Positions 1 to 5,405 of a stretch of DNA of 8,289 bases are shown piece after piece. Source of the stretch: an uncultured Eubacteriales bacterium (lineage in GTDB: Bacteria; Bacillota; Clostridia; Peptostreptococcales; Anaerovoracaceae); contig CACWYF010000044.1 in NCBI GenBank assembly GCA_902765035.1, positions 1-8,289 of the forward strand, written 5' to 3'. The notes under the pieces were generated by a model. The model was given only the letters and a program-made list of their open reading frames with translations, was not told the origin of the DNA and did no database searches. The position numbers were made by a program, and so were the translations under genes. The number at the start of each line of letters is the position of its first letter. Positions within the stretch are counted from its first letter, which is position 1.

Positions 1-67
1 TGTAAGCGGTCTTCTGTGCCTGCTGTTCAGGCGTCTTGTGTCCGCACCGGCTGCATCACGCAGCTGA

Positions 68-748
68 CTACTTCGCCGCAGGATACTCGCTGCAGAGCAG
101 TCTGTACGGAGGCTCGTCTTCCTCTATCTCCGGGAATCTGTAGACCGGCTCATAGAATCTGTTGTCAGTGTTGTCATCATTGCACTGCGATACTTCTCCT
201 ATAAGTACACTTCCCGATCCCGGCACAACATGGAACTCGTGATACTGATGCGGCCACAGCGTGATGCTCTCGCCCGGTTCAAGTCTCACCTCAGTCCCTG
301 CAGGCACGTAGTAAGAGCGTCCGTCTGAATTTACCAGCACATCCGTATCCGCAAGCCCGCCGTTTCCGTTATCGTTATAGACCTGCAGCAGGAGAGTCCC
401 GCCGCCGCGGTTGATGATGTCTTCCGACTTCACCCAGTGGAAGTGCATCGGGGATATCATATCATCGCGGAGGAAGAGGAGCTTCTCAGCATATGTCTTC
501 TTATACTTCGGGTCATGCTGGTTTCCGTTTCTCAGAGTGATGAGTCCCATGCCCACCTTGCTGAAATCACCGAGTCCGTAGTCGGTTATGTCCCATCCGA
601 GCATGTTGTCTCTTATCTCATCGTACTCATGCCCTTTCGTCTCCCACTCTTCAGGCGTCCACTTGCAGAATGGCGGCAGAGCGAATCCCACCTTATCGAT
701 AAGCTCTTCCATCTCCCGTATTATGCTGTTTATTTCAGACCTTTTCAT
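68..748 (-). CDS. D-lyxose isomerase (D-lyxose ketol-isomerase family)
   Basis: Cytosolic cupin-fold sugar isomerase of 226 aa, close to the usual length of about 225. Members of this family interconvert D-lyxose and D-xylulose, and often D-mannose and D-fructose, with a divalent metal such as Mn2+. Visible in the sequence: the cupin motif SPMHFHWVKSEDIINRGGG at residues 99-117, with H102, H104 and E109 as probable metal ligands, and a second cupin half containing WPHQYHEFH (165-173), whose H167 or H170 should complete the site. The start is placed at MKRSEINS because AAAGGGG (760 to 754) lies 5 nt upstream; a 20-residue longer reading would overlap the preceding gene and lacks such a site. 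The preceding DUF3574-like gene ends 13 bp upstream, so the two are probably cotranscribed and translationally coupled. No sugar kinase or pentose gene is visible nearby. The family is clear; which sugar is used in vivo is not. Confidence 0.9.
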   Translation of the reverse strand: MKRSEINSIIREMEELIDKVGFALPPFCKWTPEEWETKGHEYDEIRDNMLGWDITDYGLGDFSKVGMGLITLRNGNQHDPKYKKTYAEKLLFLRDDMISPMHFHWVKSEDIINRGGGTLLLQVYNDNGNGGLADTDVLVNSDGRSYYVPAGTEVRLEPGESITLWPHQYHEFHVVPGSGSVLIGEVSQCNDDNTDNRFYEPVYRFPEIEEDEPPYRLLCSEYPAAK

Positions 749-761
749 TATTTCCCCTTTG

Positions 762-1202
762 TTATTTGCTTCCGGTGTAGTAATCCATCTTGATGTTGTC
801 CTGCTCAATCAGCACTGTCTGCTGATTCAGGGCCTTCATGATCTCATCCGCTGCCAGATTCACAGTATTCCTGTCATTATCGTCAAAATAGCAGACCAGT
901 GTGTACTCATGAGTCACGCGCTTGTTCTCATCTGTCCATGCGCCGGTCGCTTCCTGCAGAGTATATCCCTCGAAATACTCAAGGCATATCTTGTCCACTA
1001 TCTCCTTGCAGCTTTCCTGAGAATATTTAGGAAGATTGGTATCCTTGTCATTCGTTCCGACATACATAACGTACTGTGTTTCAGTTCCCTCTTCCGGTGC
1101 TTTGAGTCTGTTGACCTCAAAGAACATGGTGACCGCCATTATCAGGCTGATTACAGACACCACTATTGCTATGATCGACAGCTTATCTTTGATGTTACCC
1201 AT
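762..1202 (-). CDS. Membrane-anchored DUF3574-like protein
   Basis: 146-aa protein with a short charged N-terminus, one hydrophobic segment at about residues 8-28 (signal anchor) and a soluble domain at 43-141, probably outside the membrane. The soluble part has the layout I associate with DUF3574: a YVMYVG strand (44-49), a helix, TLQEATGAWTDENKRVTHEYTLVCYF (81-106; compare the family's 'GLT..D..GQW....RE.S....'), and a closing NQQTVLIE (126-133) like the family's 'QQSVL'. This match is from memory and distant. No function is known for the family. The start at MGNIKDK is chosen over an upstream ATG at 1235 because AAAGGGGG (1215 to 1208) lies 5 nt before it. First gene of a unit with the D-lyxose isomerase. 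It could simply be an unclassified anchored protein. Confidence 0.75.
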   Translation of the reverse strand: MGNIKDKLSIIAIVVSVISLIMAVTMFFEVNRLKAPEEGTETQYVMYVGTNDKDTNLPKYSQESCKEIVDKICLEYFEGYTLQEATGAWTDENKRVTHEYTLVCYFDDNDRNTVNLAADEIMKALNQQTVLIEQDNIKMDYYTGSK

Positions 1203-1248
1203 GAGTGCCCCCTTTGCAGACATGCCTACGCTCATTTTTCTGATAAAC

Positions 1249-1277
1249 AGTATACTACATTCTCCTTTTGCCGCGAA
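1249..1277 (-). promoter_or_regulatory. Possible promoter of the DUF3574-like / lyxose isomerase unit
   Basis: On the minus strand a TATACT -10 element (1254 to 1249) sits 17 bp downstream of TTCGCG (1277 to 1272), a poor -35. Transcription would start near 1242, about 40 nt before the ATG at 1202. The -10 is good and the -35 is not, so the call is tentative. Confidence 0.3.
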
Positions 1278-1308
1278 AGACTGAGTGTTATATACTTCAG
1301 ATAATCAG

Positions 1309-1467
1309 TCAGTTTTGCTGACAAGCGATGCTCAATATAACCCGGGAGCACTCAAGGATGCAGTCTGCTCTCCGGGCGGCACTACTATCGTAGGCATCAG
1401 CGCCCTCGAGGAATGCGGCTTCAGGCACGCAGTCATCCATGCAATAGACAAGATCATGGAGAAATAG
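1309..1467 (+). pseudogene. C-terminal relic of a second pyrroline-5-carboxylate reductase
   Basis: The reading frame matches only the last 50 or so residues of ProC. It contains [17 protein letters not shown] and then [10 protein letters not shown], the C-terminal dimerisation and P5C-binding signature of the family. Against the intact ProC in this window (residues 218-254) I count 21 identities in 37 aligned positions, so it is a diverged paralogue and not a recent copy. The NAD(P)-binding domain and about 210 N-terminal residues are missing. The frame is open only from a GTG at 1285, directly after an in-frame TGA (1282-1284), with no Shine-Dalgarno site. The other two plus-strand frames upstream show no ProC similarity, so this is a true truncation and not a frameshift. 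The frame ends at TAG 1465-1467 and is followed by a hairpin terminator, as a real gene end would be. The left breakpoint lies roughly between 1256 and 1309. Confidence 0.8.
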
Positions 1468-1494
1468 CCCTGGGCTTTCAGATGTATAAATTAA

Positions 1495-1545
1495 GAGGCT
1501 GCCGCATTTTATTCATTCAAAATGCGACAGCTTCTGTCTTTTGAT
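1495..1545. terminator. Bidirectional hairpin terminator
   Basis: Two 16-nt arms, 1495-1510 and 1519-1534, flank an 8-nt loop (ATTCATTC). They pair with one C-A mismatch and one G-U wobble on either strand; the inner part is GCATTTT with AAAATGC. On the plus strand it is followed by TGTCTTTTGAT, a usable U-tract after the proC relic. On the minus strand the tail is TTAATTTAT, a weaker U-tract, but this is the first hairpin after nnrD, about 65 bp past its stop, and it likely ends the central operon. Confidence 0.7.
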
Positions 1546-1600
1546 ATGGATATCTTATTTATTGTCAGTATTCTCCTATGATACCTTTTCTCATCTCATA

Positions 1601-2596
1601 CTACCGGTATCGTTTTATAATGCCTTCTATTACCTCAGCAACGCAGTCTGCCGTGTCACCCGATGTCATTGTGACATCACTCCTGCGGCTCTGGGCAAGT
1701 TCGCCCGCAGCGCCGTTTATGTACGCCCCTGCAGCTGCCGCCAGCACGAGGTCATCCGTATTGGCGCACAGAGCTGAAAGGATGCCCGACAGCACATCGC
1801 CGCTTCCGCCTGTTGCCATACCCGGGCAGCCTCTGTCAGCAGCGAGGACTTTCATCCTTCTGCCGCCTTCAGCAGCCTCTCTTCCCTCATCAGTCTCAGC
1901 CCCTGCGACTATAGTCGTGCTTCCCTTGAGAAGTACGACAGCATCGAGTTCGTCTGCAAGATATTTTGCCGCACTGACAGGATCCGCCTTGGTTTCAGCC
2001 ACAGACATACCCGAAAGCTTGGAAAACTCCTTAGCATGAGGAGTCAGTACAAGCTGGGCCTTCGACTCCCGGATAATCTCATGGTCGAGCCGCGCCATGG
2101 CATTGAGTCCGTCAGCGTCGAGGATCAGTTTGCGGTCGTAGTGGGTCAGAAGAAATTCTACCGCCTTAAGCGTTTCGTCTGAGTTGCCTATTCCCATCCC
2201 GAAGGCTATGCAGTCATATCTCCTGCACAGGCGGGCGAATTCCTCTTCATTGAAGACAAGCTCCCCCGCTTCATCGCTGAGAGGATACAATGTTGCCTCC
2301 ATAACCTGCGGTAATATGAGAGGACATATGCTGCGCGGCGCCGCGACGGTGGCTACCCCTGCTCCGCTTCTCATTGCCGCATCGGCCTGAACAGGCAGTT
2401 CACATGCGGCATTGTTCATCGCAGCATTCGCATGTGCCGCAAGCCTTATGGCTCCGCTGTATTCAAGGGAACCCCCTATCATTGCAACATAACCAAAGCT
2501 GCCCTTGTGGCAGTCAGAAGGGCGCTCCGGGAAGAGTGAAGCAACCTGCTCTTCATCCACATATTTAATGTTTTCCTTGATTTCTGCAAGACTCAT
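1601..2596 (-). CDS. nnrD: ADP-dependent NAD(P)H-hydrate dehydratase (YjeF C-terminal / CARKD domain)
   Basis: 331-aa ribokinase-fold enzyme that dehydrates the S-form of damaged NADHX and NADPHX back to NADH and NADPH, with ADP as cosubstrate in bacteria. Motifs seen: KGSFGYVAMIGGS (31-43), LDADGLNAM (159-167), LTPHAKEF (184-191), LKGS (223-226), and the ADP-binding and catalytic GCPGMATGGSGDVLSGI (256-272) with D267 as the expected catalytic Asp. The YjeF_N epimerase domain, often fused in bacteria, is absent. Two stretches look longer than usual: NNAACELPVQADAAM (61-75) before RSGAG, and about 232-252, rich in Glu, Gly and Arg. The start is ATG 2596; AAGGGG (2614 to 2609) lies 12 nt upstream, which is long. 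An in-frame TTG at 2620 has no site. Last gene of the central operon, 51 bp after the cysteine-rich gene and followed by the hairpin at 1495-1534. Confidence 0.92.
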   Translation of the reverse strand: MSLAEIKENIKYVDEEQVASLFPERPSDCHKGSFGYVAMIGGSLEYSGAIRLAAHANAAMNNAACELPVQADAAMRSGAGVATVAAPRSICPLILPQVMEATLYPLSDEAGELVFNEEEFARLCRRYDCIAFGMGIGNSDETLKAVEFLLTHYDRKLILDADGLNAMARLDHEIIRESKAQLVLTPHAKEFSKLSGMSVAETKADPVSAAKYLADELDAVVLLKGSTTIVAGAETDEGREAAEGGRRMKVLAADRGCPGMATGGSGDVLSGILSALCANTDDLVLAAAAGAYINGAAGELAQSRRSDVTMTSGDTADCVAEVIEGIIKRYR

Positions 2597-2601
2597 ATAT
2601 A

Positions 2602-2676
2602 ATTTCGACCCCTTCAGCAATAACAGATTTCAAGCACTTCAGAAGCATCAGATTTCGACCCACTCAGCCTCATCAT
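2602..2676. repeat. Three imperfect 25-bp tandem repeats at the start of nnrD
   Basis: Units begin at 2602, 2627 and 2652, exactly 25 bp apart. Each starts with ATTTC and carries TTCAG or CTCAG at positions 12-16; units 1 and 3 share ATTTCGACCC. By eye, 18 of 25 bases match between units 1 and 2, 16 between 2 and 3, and 18 between 1 and 3. The array covers the last codons and stop of the cysteine-rich gene, the gap, and the Shine-Dalgarno of nnrD, whose AAGGGG lies in unit 1 read on the minus strand. It may be an old slippage duplication or a protein-binding array. Confidence 0.6.
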
Positions 2677-3235
2677 CATCGGACGGTTCACCCGTTACAG
2701 CAAGGGCTCCTTCTGTCCGCACCTGCGAGTCGGCTTTGACAAGGTCATAGATAAGCGGATCCCTGATAAGGTGCTTCCACACAGTGTGCGTCGCCTTGAT
2801 AAAATCCGGATCCAGCTCGACCTCATCTTCGATCATCGGGCAGAGGTAAGGCAGCTCATCATCGTTCCAGACCATTATCAACTCATCATCTTCCGTGAGA
2901 TGCGGAGCCAGAGGAAAGGTGCGGCACTGGATCGGGCGCATTTCGCGCGGGCAGTGAGGCGGCTCATTGCAGCGCACCCAGTGGACATTGCCGTGCCAAG
3001 ACTCAGGGAAAAAGTATTCCTCCGTGCTCTGGGTGTTCCATGTGAGCCAGTCCGCATGCCTGTCGTGGATCTTCTCCTCTCCCGGCAGCAGATAGATGCC
3101 CATGTCCTCCTCGCCTATCGCGGTGCAGCATGCCGCTCCGCATATCATTCCGCAGTCAAACGGGACCGGGGAGACCCGGTCCAGTAATCTGTATATCGCT
3201 CTGTATGTCCTTGCTCTTGTGGTGCCTTTGATCAT
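2648..3235 (-). CDS. Cysteine-rich protein, possibly of the YkgJ / CxxCxxCC zinc- or iron-chelating family
   Basis: 195-aa soluble protein with no signal peptide or membrane segment. Visible features: an N-terminal cluster CGMICGAACC (C28, C32, C36, C37), then C89 and C95, RPIQCRTFPLAP (100-111, with C104), PYLCP (129-133, with C132), and an acidic tail (DDDEAEW). Paired N-terminal cysteines followed by 'RP..CR.FP' resemble the putative zinc- or iron-chelating CxxCxxCC family (YkgJ-like). The spacing here is CxxxCxxxCC and the protein has extra central cysteines, so this is a variant at best. Function unknown; binding of a metal or Fe-S centre is inferred. It follows proC by 44 bp and precedes nnrD by 51 bp in the same operon. 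ATG 3235 is the only good start, as the next Met is residue 30 inside the first cluster, yet no Shine-Dalgarno precedes it. Confidence 0.8.
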   Translation of the reverse strand: MIKGTTRARTYRAIYRLLDRVSPVPFDCGMICGAACCTAIGEEDMGIYLLPGEEKIHDRHADWLTWNTQSTEEYFFPESWHGNVHWVRCNEPPHCPREMRPIQCRTFPLAPHLTEDDELIMVWNDDELPYLCPMIEDEVELDPDFIKATHTVWKHLIRDPLIYDLVKADSQVRTEGALAVTGEPSDDDEAEWVEI

Positions 3236-3257
3236 AGTTATAGTTAAGTTTAAGTCC
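3234..3257. repeat. Hexamer repeats directly upstream of the cysteine-rich gene
   Basis: On the plus strand ATAGTT occurs twice in tandem (3234-3245), then AAGTTT and AAGTCC. Read on the minus strand this is two ACTTAA units followed by CTATAA-CTAT, running into the ATG at 3235. It occupies the place where a ribosome binding site would be and contains none. Confidence 0.5.
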
Positions 3258-3279
3258 GGTGGCAGTCAGGCCTCGCCGC

Positions 3280-4071
3280 CTACAGTTCGCGTGAGCGGTC
3301 GGTCGCATCGACTACCGCCTTCATGACAGAGTGACGGAAGCCACCTTCCTCGAGTGTCTCAACGCCTTCGATAGTCGTTCCTGCCGGCGAGGATACCATG
3401 TCCTTGATCTGACCCGGATGCATTCCGGTCTCCAGTATCATCTTAGCTGTACCGAGAACGGTCTGTGCCGCCATCTTGGTAGCCACCGCTCTTGTCAGGC
3501 CCTGCTTGACTCCGCCGTCAGCCAGTGCTTCGATGAACATTGCCGCATATGCAGGGCCGCCGCCTGACAGGCCGCAGATAGCGTCGATGTCGTATTCCTT
3601 GACCCATTCAACGATGCCGATCGACTCATACAGGTCTACGGCGAACTGCTTTTCATCATCAGTGAAGTCTGTCTCTTTGCACAGACCGAATGCCCCCTCG
3701 AATACGAGAGCCGGTGTATTAGGCAGCAGCCTCAGGATCCTCGGCGACTTGCCGCTGATCGCCTTTTTCAGCCTCTCGATGCTGACGCCTGCGACGATTG
3801 ACATCATCGCTTTGCCTGCCAGAGCCTTTTTGCACATTCCGAGCGCCTCTTCCATCTGCTGCGGCTTGACTGCCAGCAGGATGATATCCGACTCAGCGCA
3901 TACAGCCTCGTCATCAGAGCATACGTGCAGACCGAGTTCAGCAGCCTCCTGATTCCTGATGTCCAGGATATCGTATATGTTGACATCCTCCTTGCTAAGT
4001 GTTCCCTTCTTAAGAGCGCCTCTCACGATAGCGCCGCCCATGTTTCCGAATCCGATAACTCCGAATTTCAT
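3280..4071 (-). CDS. proC: Pyrroline-5-carboxylate reductase
   Basis: 263-aa cytosolic enzyme, normal length, catalysing the last step of proline biosynthesis: L-1-pyrroline-5-carboxylate plus NAD(P)H to L-proline. Motifs in order: dinucleotide-binding GFGNMG (7-12), AVKPQ (67-71), LPNTP (116-120), SGGGPAY (169-175), and the C-terminal family signature DMVSSPAGTTIEGV...LEEGGFR (224-246). The start is MKFGVIGFG at 4071. Upstream in-frame Met codons would give a 24-residue tail that overlaps the preceding gene and precedes the Rossmann strand without reason. AAGGAG (4087 to 4082) lies 10 nt before the chosen ATG. The preceding ATC-hydrolase-family gene ends 25 bp upstream. No proA or proB is in the window. 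A diverged C-terminal relic of another copy lies at 1309-1467 on the other strand. Confidence 0.95.
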   Translation of the reverse strand: MKFGVIGFGNMGGAIVRGALKKGTLSKEDVNIYDILDIRNQEAAELGLHVCSDDEAVCAESDIILLAVKPQQMEEALGMCKKALAGKAMMSIVAGVSIERLKKAISGKSPRILRLLPNTPALVFEGAFGLCKETDFTDDEKQFAVDLYESIGIVEWVKEYDIDAICGLSGGGPAYAAMFIEALADGGVKQGLTRAVATKMAAQTVLGTAKMILETGMHPGQIKDMVSSPAGTTIEGVETLEEGGFRHSVMKAVVDATDRSREL

Positions 4072-4096
4072 TGTCCCATTTCTCCTTCCTGTATCA

Positions 4097-4801
4097 TCAA
4101 GCTCTCTGAAAATCCTCCGGGGAGAATTCGAGCAAAGCATCATAGTCTTCCTGTCCGAACAAGTCTATGTAGTCCGCGACTGCCTTTCTGATGATCTCAT
4201 GCGAGTCATCCGGGAAGTGCTTGCATATAGTATCAGCGATCGCGCAGTATATGTGCGCCGTATGGTATGCAAAATCCTTCATCGCACCTGTCCCAAGCTC
4301 AGCCTTCTTGTCTGCGACCTTCTGCTGCTCTTCGGCGGTCAGCGGCAGTCCCCAGTCGAACTGACAGCAGTCGCCGCCCCAGCTCATGGCAGTGGTAACA
4401 GGTGAACAGACCACGCCTTCTCCGAATCCTTCGCCAAAGCCTTCATACACTGCCGCATCCACATTCACGCAGTACTCGCGGCCGTATTCAAGTATGTCAT
4501 ACTTCTTCCAGGCCTCGCACCACGCACATTTGCTTATATATGTAACGAGAGTCGGCTCAGTGCGGACAGTACCGAATTCCATCTGACCGGCATAGTCAGG
4601 CTTCCACTCACCGTATGCCTGGTTGGTCCACAGTGCGACCGGGTCACCATTCGCACGGGCGCGCATGGCCATTCTCATGCCGCGCTCCCTGCCGTATCTC
4701 TTCATGCCTTCCTGTATCACGGCGCGCCCTTCTTCGCCCTTGGCCTCCACCGTGTGCTTACACAGAAAAGCGAACATCATCGCCTGATTTTCGATCTTCA
4801 T
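4097..4801 (-). CDS. L-2-amino-thiazoline-4-carboxylic acid hydrolase family protein
   Basis: 234-aa soluble protein resembling the ATC hydrolase family. The named member, from Pseudomonas, opens the thiazoline ring of L-ATC on the way to L-cysteine; most homologues in anaerobic Bacillota have no proven substrate. Seen here: an Arg-rich helix KRYGRERGMRMAMRARANG (34-52), CAWCEAWKKY (92-101, with C92 and C95), YGREYCVNVD (106-115, with C111), a small GFGEGFGEG repeat (121-129), and GGDCCQFDW (142-150). I assign the family from this cysteine pattern and layout, from memory. ATG 4801 has GGGGGA (4815 to 4810) 8 nt upstream. It lies 62 bp after the small CxxC gene and 25 bp before proC, probably in one transcript. 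A role in ring-opening or imine chemistry beside ProC is only a guess. Confidence 0.8.
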   Translation of the reverse strand: MKIENQAMMFAFLCKHTVEAKGEEGRAVIQEGMKRYGRERGMRMAMRARANGDPVALWTNQAYGEWKPDYAGQMEFGTVRTEPTLVTYISKCAWCEAWKKYDILEYGREYCVNVDAAVYEGFGEGFGEGVVCSPVTTAMSWGGDCCQFDWGLPLTAEEQQKVADKKAELGTGAMKDFAYHTAHIYCAIADTICKHFPDDSHEIIRKAVADYIDLFGQEDYDALLEFSPEDFQRA

Positions 4802-4863
4802 AATACTTGTCCCCCACTGTTATTATCCGCAGTCAGCCCGCATCAGATACATTACTCCTGCAT

Positions 4864-5091
4864 CTAATACACCTTCGGTACCTGGTCCGGGTCGATCCCG
4901 TTGGCCCTGCACACCTCTTCAAGCTCGCCCGGGCTCCGGATCAGCATTATTTCCTTCAGCCTGCCCGTACCGGACTCCCTTATGCACAGCGTCTGCTCCC
5001 CCGTGCATATGCTGCACCGGAGCACAGGCTCCCCCGCCTCCGGCTTCAGTACCGGGATATCCGGGCTCTTTTTCCTACCGAAAATTCCCAT
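4864..5091 (-). CDS. Small CxxC protein of unknown function
   Basis: 75-aa acidic protein. The N-terminus MGIFGRKK is basic and not hydrophobic enough for a signal peptide. The core has CSIC (C26, C29) followed by TGEQTLC (C36), then a predicted strand KEIMLIRSP (46-54), a helix GELEEVCRANGIDPD (55-69, C61), and an end PKVY. I recall similar small proteins in Clostridia, some carrying the misleading name 'aspartate dehydrogenase'; at this length it cannot be a dehydrogenase. Function unknown; the Cys pair could hold a metal. The start at MGIFG is chosen because AAAGGA lies 11 nt before it; an in-frame ATG at 5184 would add 31 residues of low-quality sequence without a ribosome site. First gene of the central operon. 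Confidence 0.7.
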   Translation of the reverse strand: MGIFGRKKSPDIPVLKPEAGEPVLRCSICTGEQTLCIRESGTGRLKEIMLIRSPGELEEVCRANGIDPDQVPKVY

Positions 5092-5224
5092 TGATACAAC
5101 CGTCCTTTCAGGTATCCGCAGATGCCGCGCCCCACCGGCCGGCACCGCCGTTCCTATCTCCAATTTTCCGCATTTTGCCCGCATAAATCAAGCACCAATC
5201 CTTCGCTGCGATACAATTTCAGGC

Positions 5225-5246
5225 AATATGTGTATAATATGTGTAT
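5225..5246. repeat. Perfect 11-bp tandem duplication (AATATGTGTAT twice)
   Basis: Two identical copies, 5225-5235 and 5236-5246, lie back to back with no spacer, close to one helical turn apart. A TATAAT string (5233-5238) is created across the junction, but the bases 17 bp upstream (GATACA) are a weak -35. It lies about 27 bp upstream of the -35 of the synthetase promoter and within the divergent control region. Confidence 0.75.
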
Positions 5247-5272
5247 TTATCGCCTGCTTCCGCATTATTTGC

Positions 5273-5301
5273 TTGTCTATCATGGGTTTTCGCAATATAA
5301 T
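5273..5301 (+). promoter_or_regulatory. Sigma-A-type promoter of the acyl-CoA synthetase
   Basis: TTGTCT (5273-5278), a 17-bp spacer, and a consensus TATAAT (5296-5301). Predicted start of transcription is near 5308, giving a leader of about 95 nt to ATG 5403, or about 44 nt to GTG 5352. Confidence 0.65.
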
Positions 5302-5336
5302 TACCAAGTTAAAGAAGTTTTATTCGCTTCGCACAG

Positions 5337-5405
5337 AAGGGGTACAGGACTGTGGCAGACACATGCATCTGCCCGCATACAACACAGGGAGACAAACATA
5401 CAATG
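5337..5405 (+). promoter_or_regulatory. Two candidate translation starts for the acyl-CoA synthetase
   Basis: AAGGGG (5337-5342) lies 9 nt before an in-frame GTG (5352). AGGGAG (5386-5391) lies 11 nt before ATG 5403. Both are plausible ribosome sites. The extra 17 residues from GTG (ADTCICPHTTQGDKHT after the initiator) resemble no family sequence I know, so ATG 5403 is preferred. The GGCAGA/TCTGCC hairpin (5354-5373) begins on the last base of the GTG codon and could block that start. Confidence 0.5.

Larger units (their letters stand above)
5092..5402. other. Divergent intergenic region between the central operon and the acyl-CoA synthetase
   Basis: A 311-bp stretch with no convincing gene. 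Its left third (about 5092-5160) is GC-rich and includes CCGGCCGG. The middle (5161-5300) is AT-richer and contains the 11-bp tandem repeat and the plus-strand promoter. The right end contains the synthetase leader, with a 6-bp hairpin GGCAGA (5354-5359) / TCTGCC (5368-5373) around an 8-nt loop. I could not find a convincing -35/-10 pair for the minus-strand operon, although its promoter should be here. Confidence 0.6.

Noticed and set aside
2..55. Minus-strand stretch CSRCGHKTPEQQAQKTAY after the isomerase, looking like half a zinc ribbon
   Set aside because: It is in the isomerase frame but follows TAG (70-68) and TGA (58-56) stops, has no start codon before the left edge, and is too short to judge. 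Sequence to the left would be needed.
588..1304. Long plus-strand open frame (238 codons) across the lyxose isomerase and DUF3574-like genes
   Set aside because: It lies antisense to two well-supported genes with ribosome sites, has no site of its own, and its product is Ser/Ile/His-rich and resembles no family.
1285..1467. The proC relic as a functional 60-aa protein
   Set aside because: It has a GTG start without a ribosome site and lacks the cofactor domain; the C-terminal domain alone cannot catalyse the reaction.
1545..1600. Tiny minus-strand frame MRKGIIGEY after nnrD
   Set aside because: Nine codons, no ribosome site, overlapping the space between stop and terminator; expected by chance.
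5225..5246. CRISPR-like repeat
   Set aside because: Only two 11-bp units with no spacer; no cas gene in the window.
5092..5300. Riboswitch or T-box in the leader of the small CxxC gene
   Set aside because: No terminator/antiterminator pair, T-box sequence or known riboswitch core could be recognised by eye on the minus strand.
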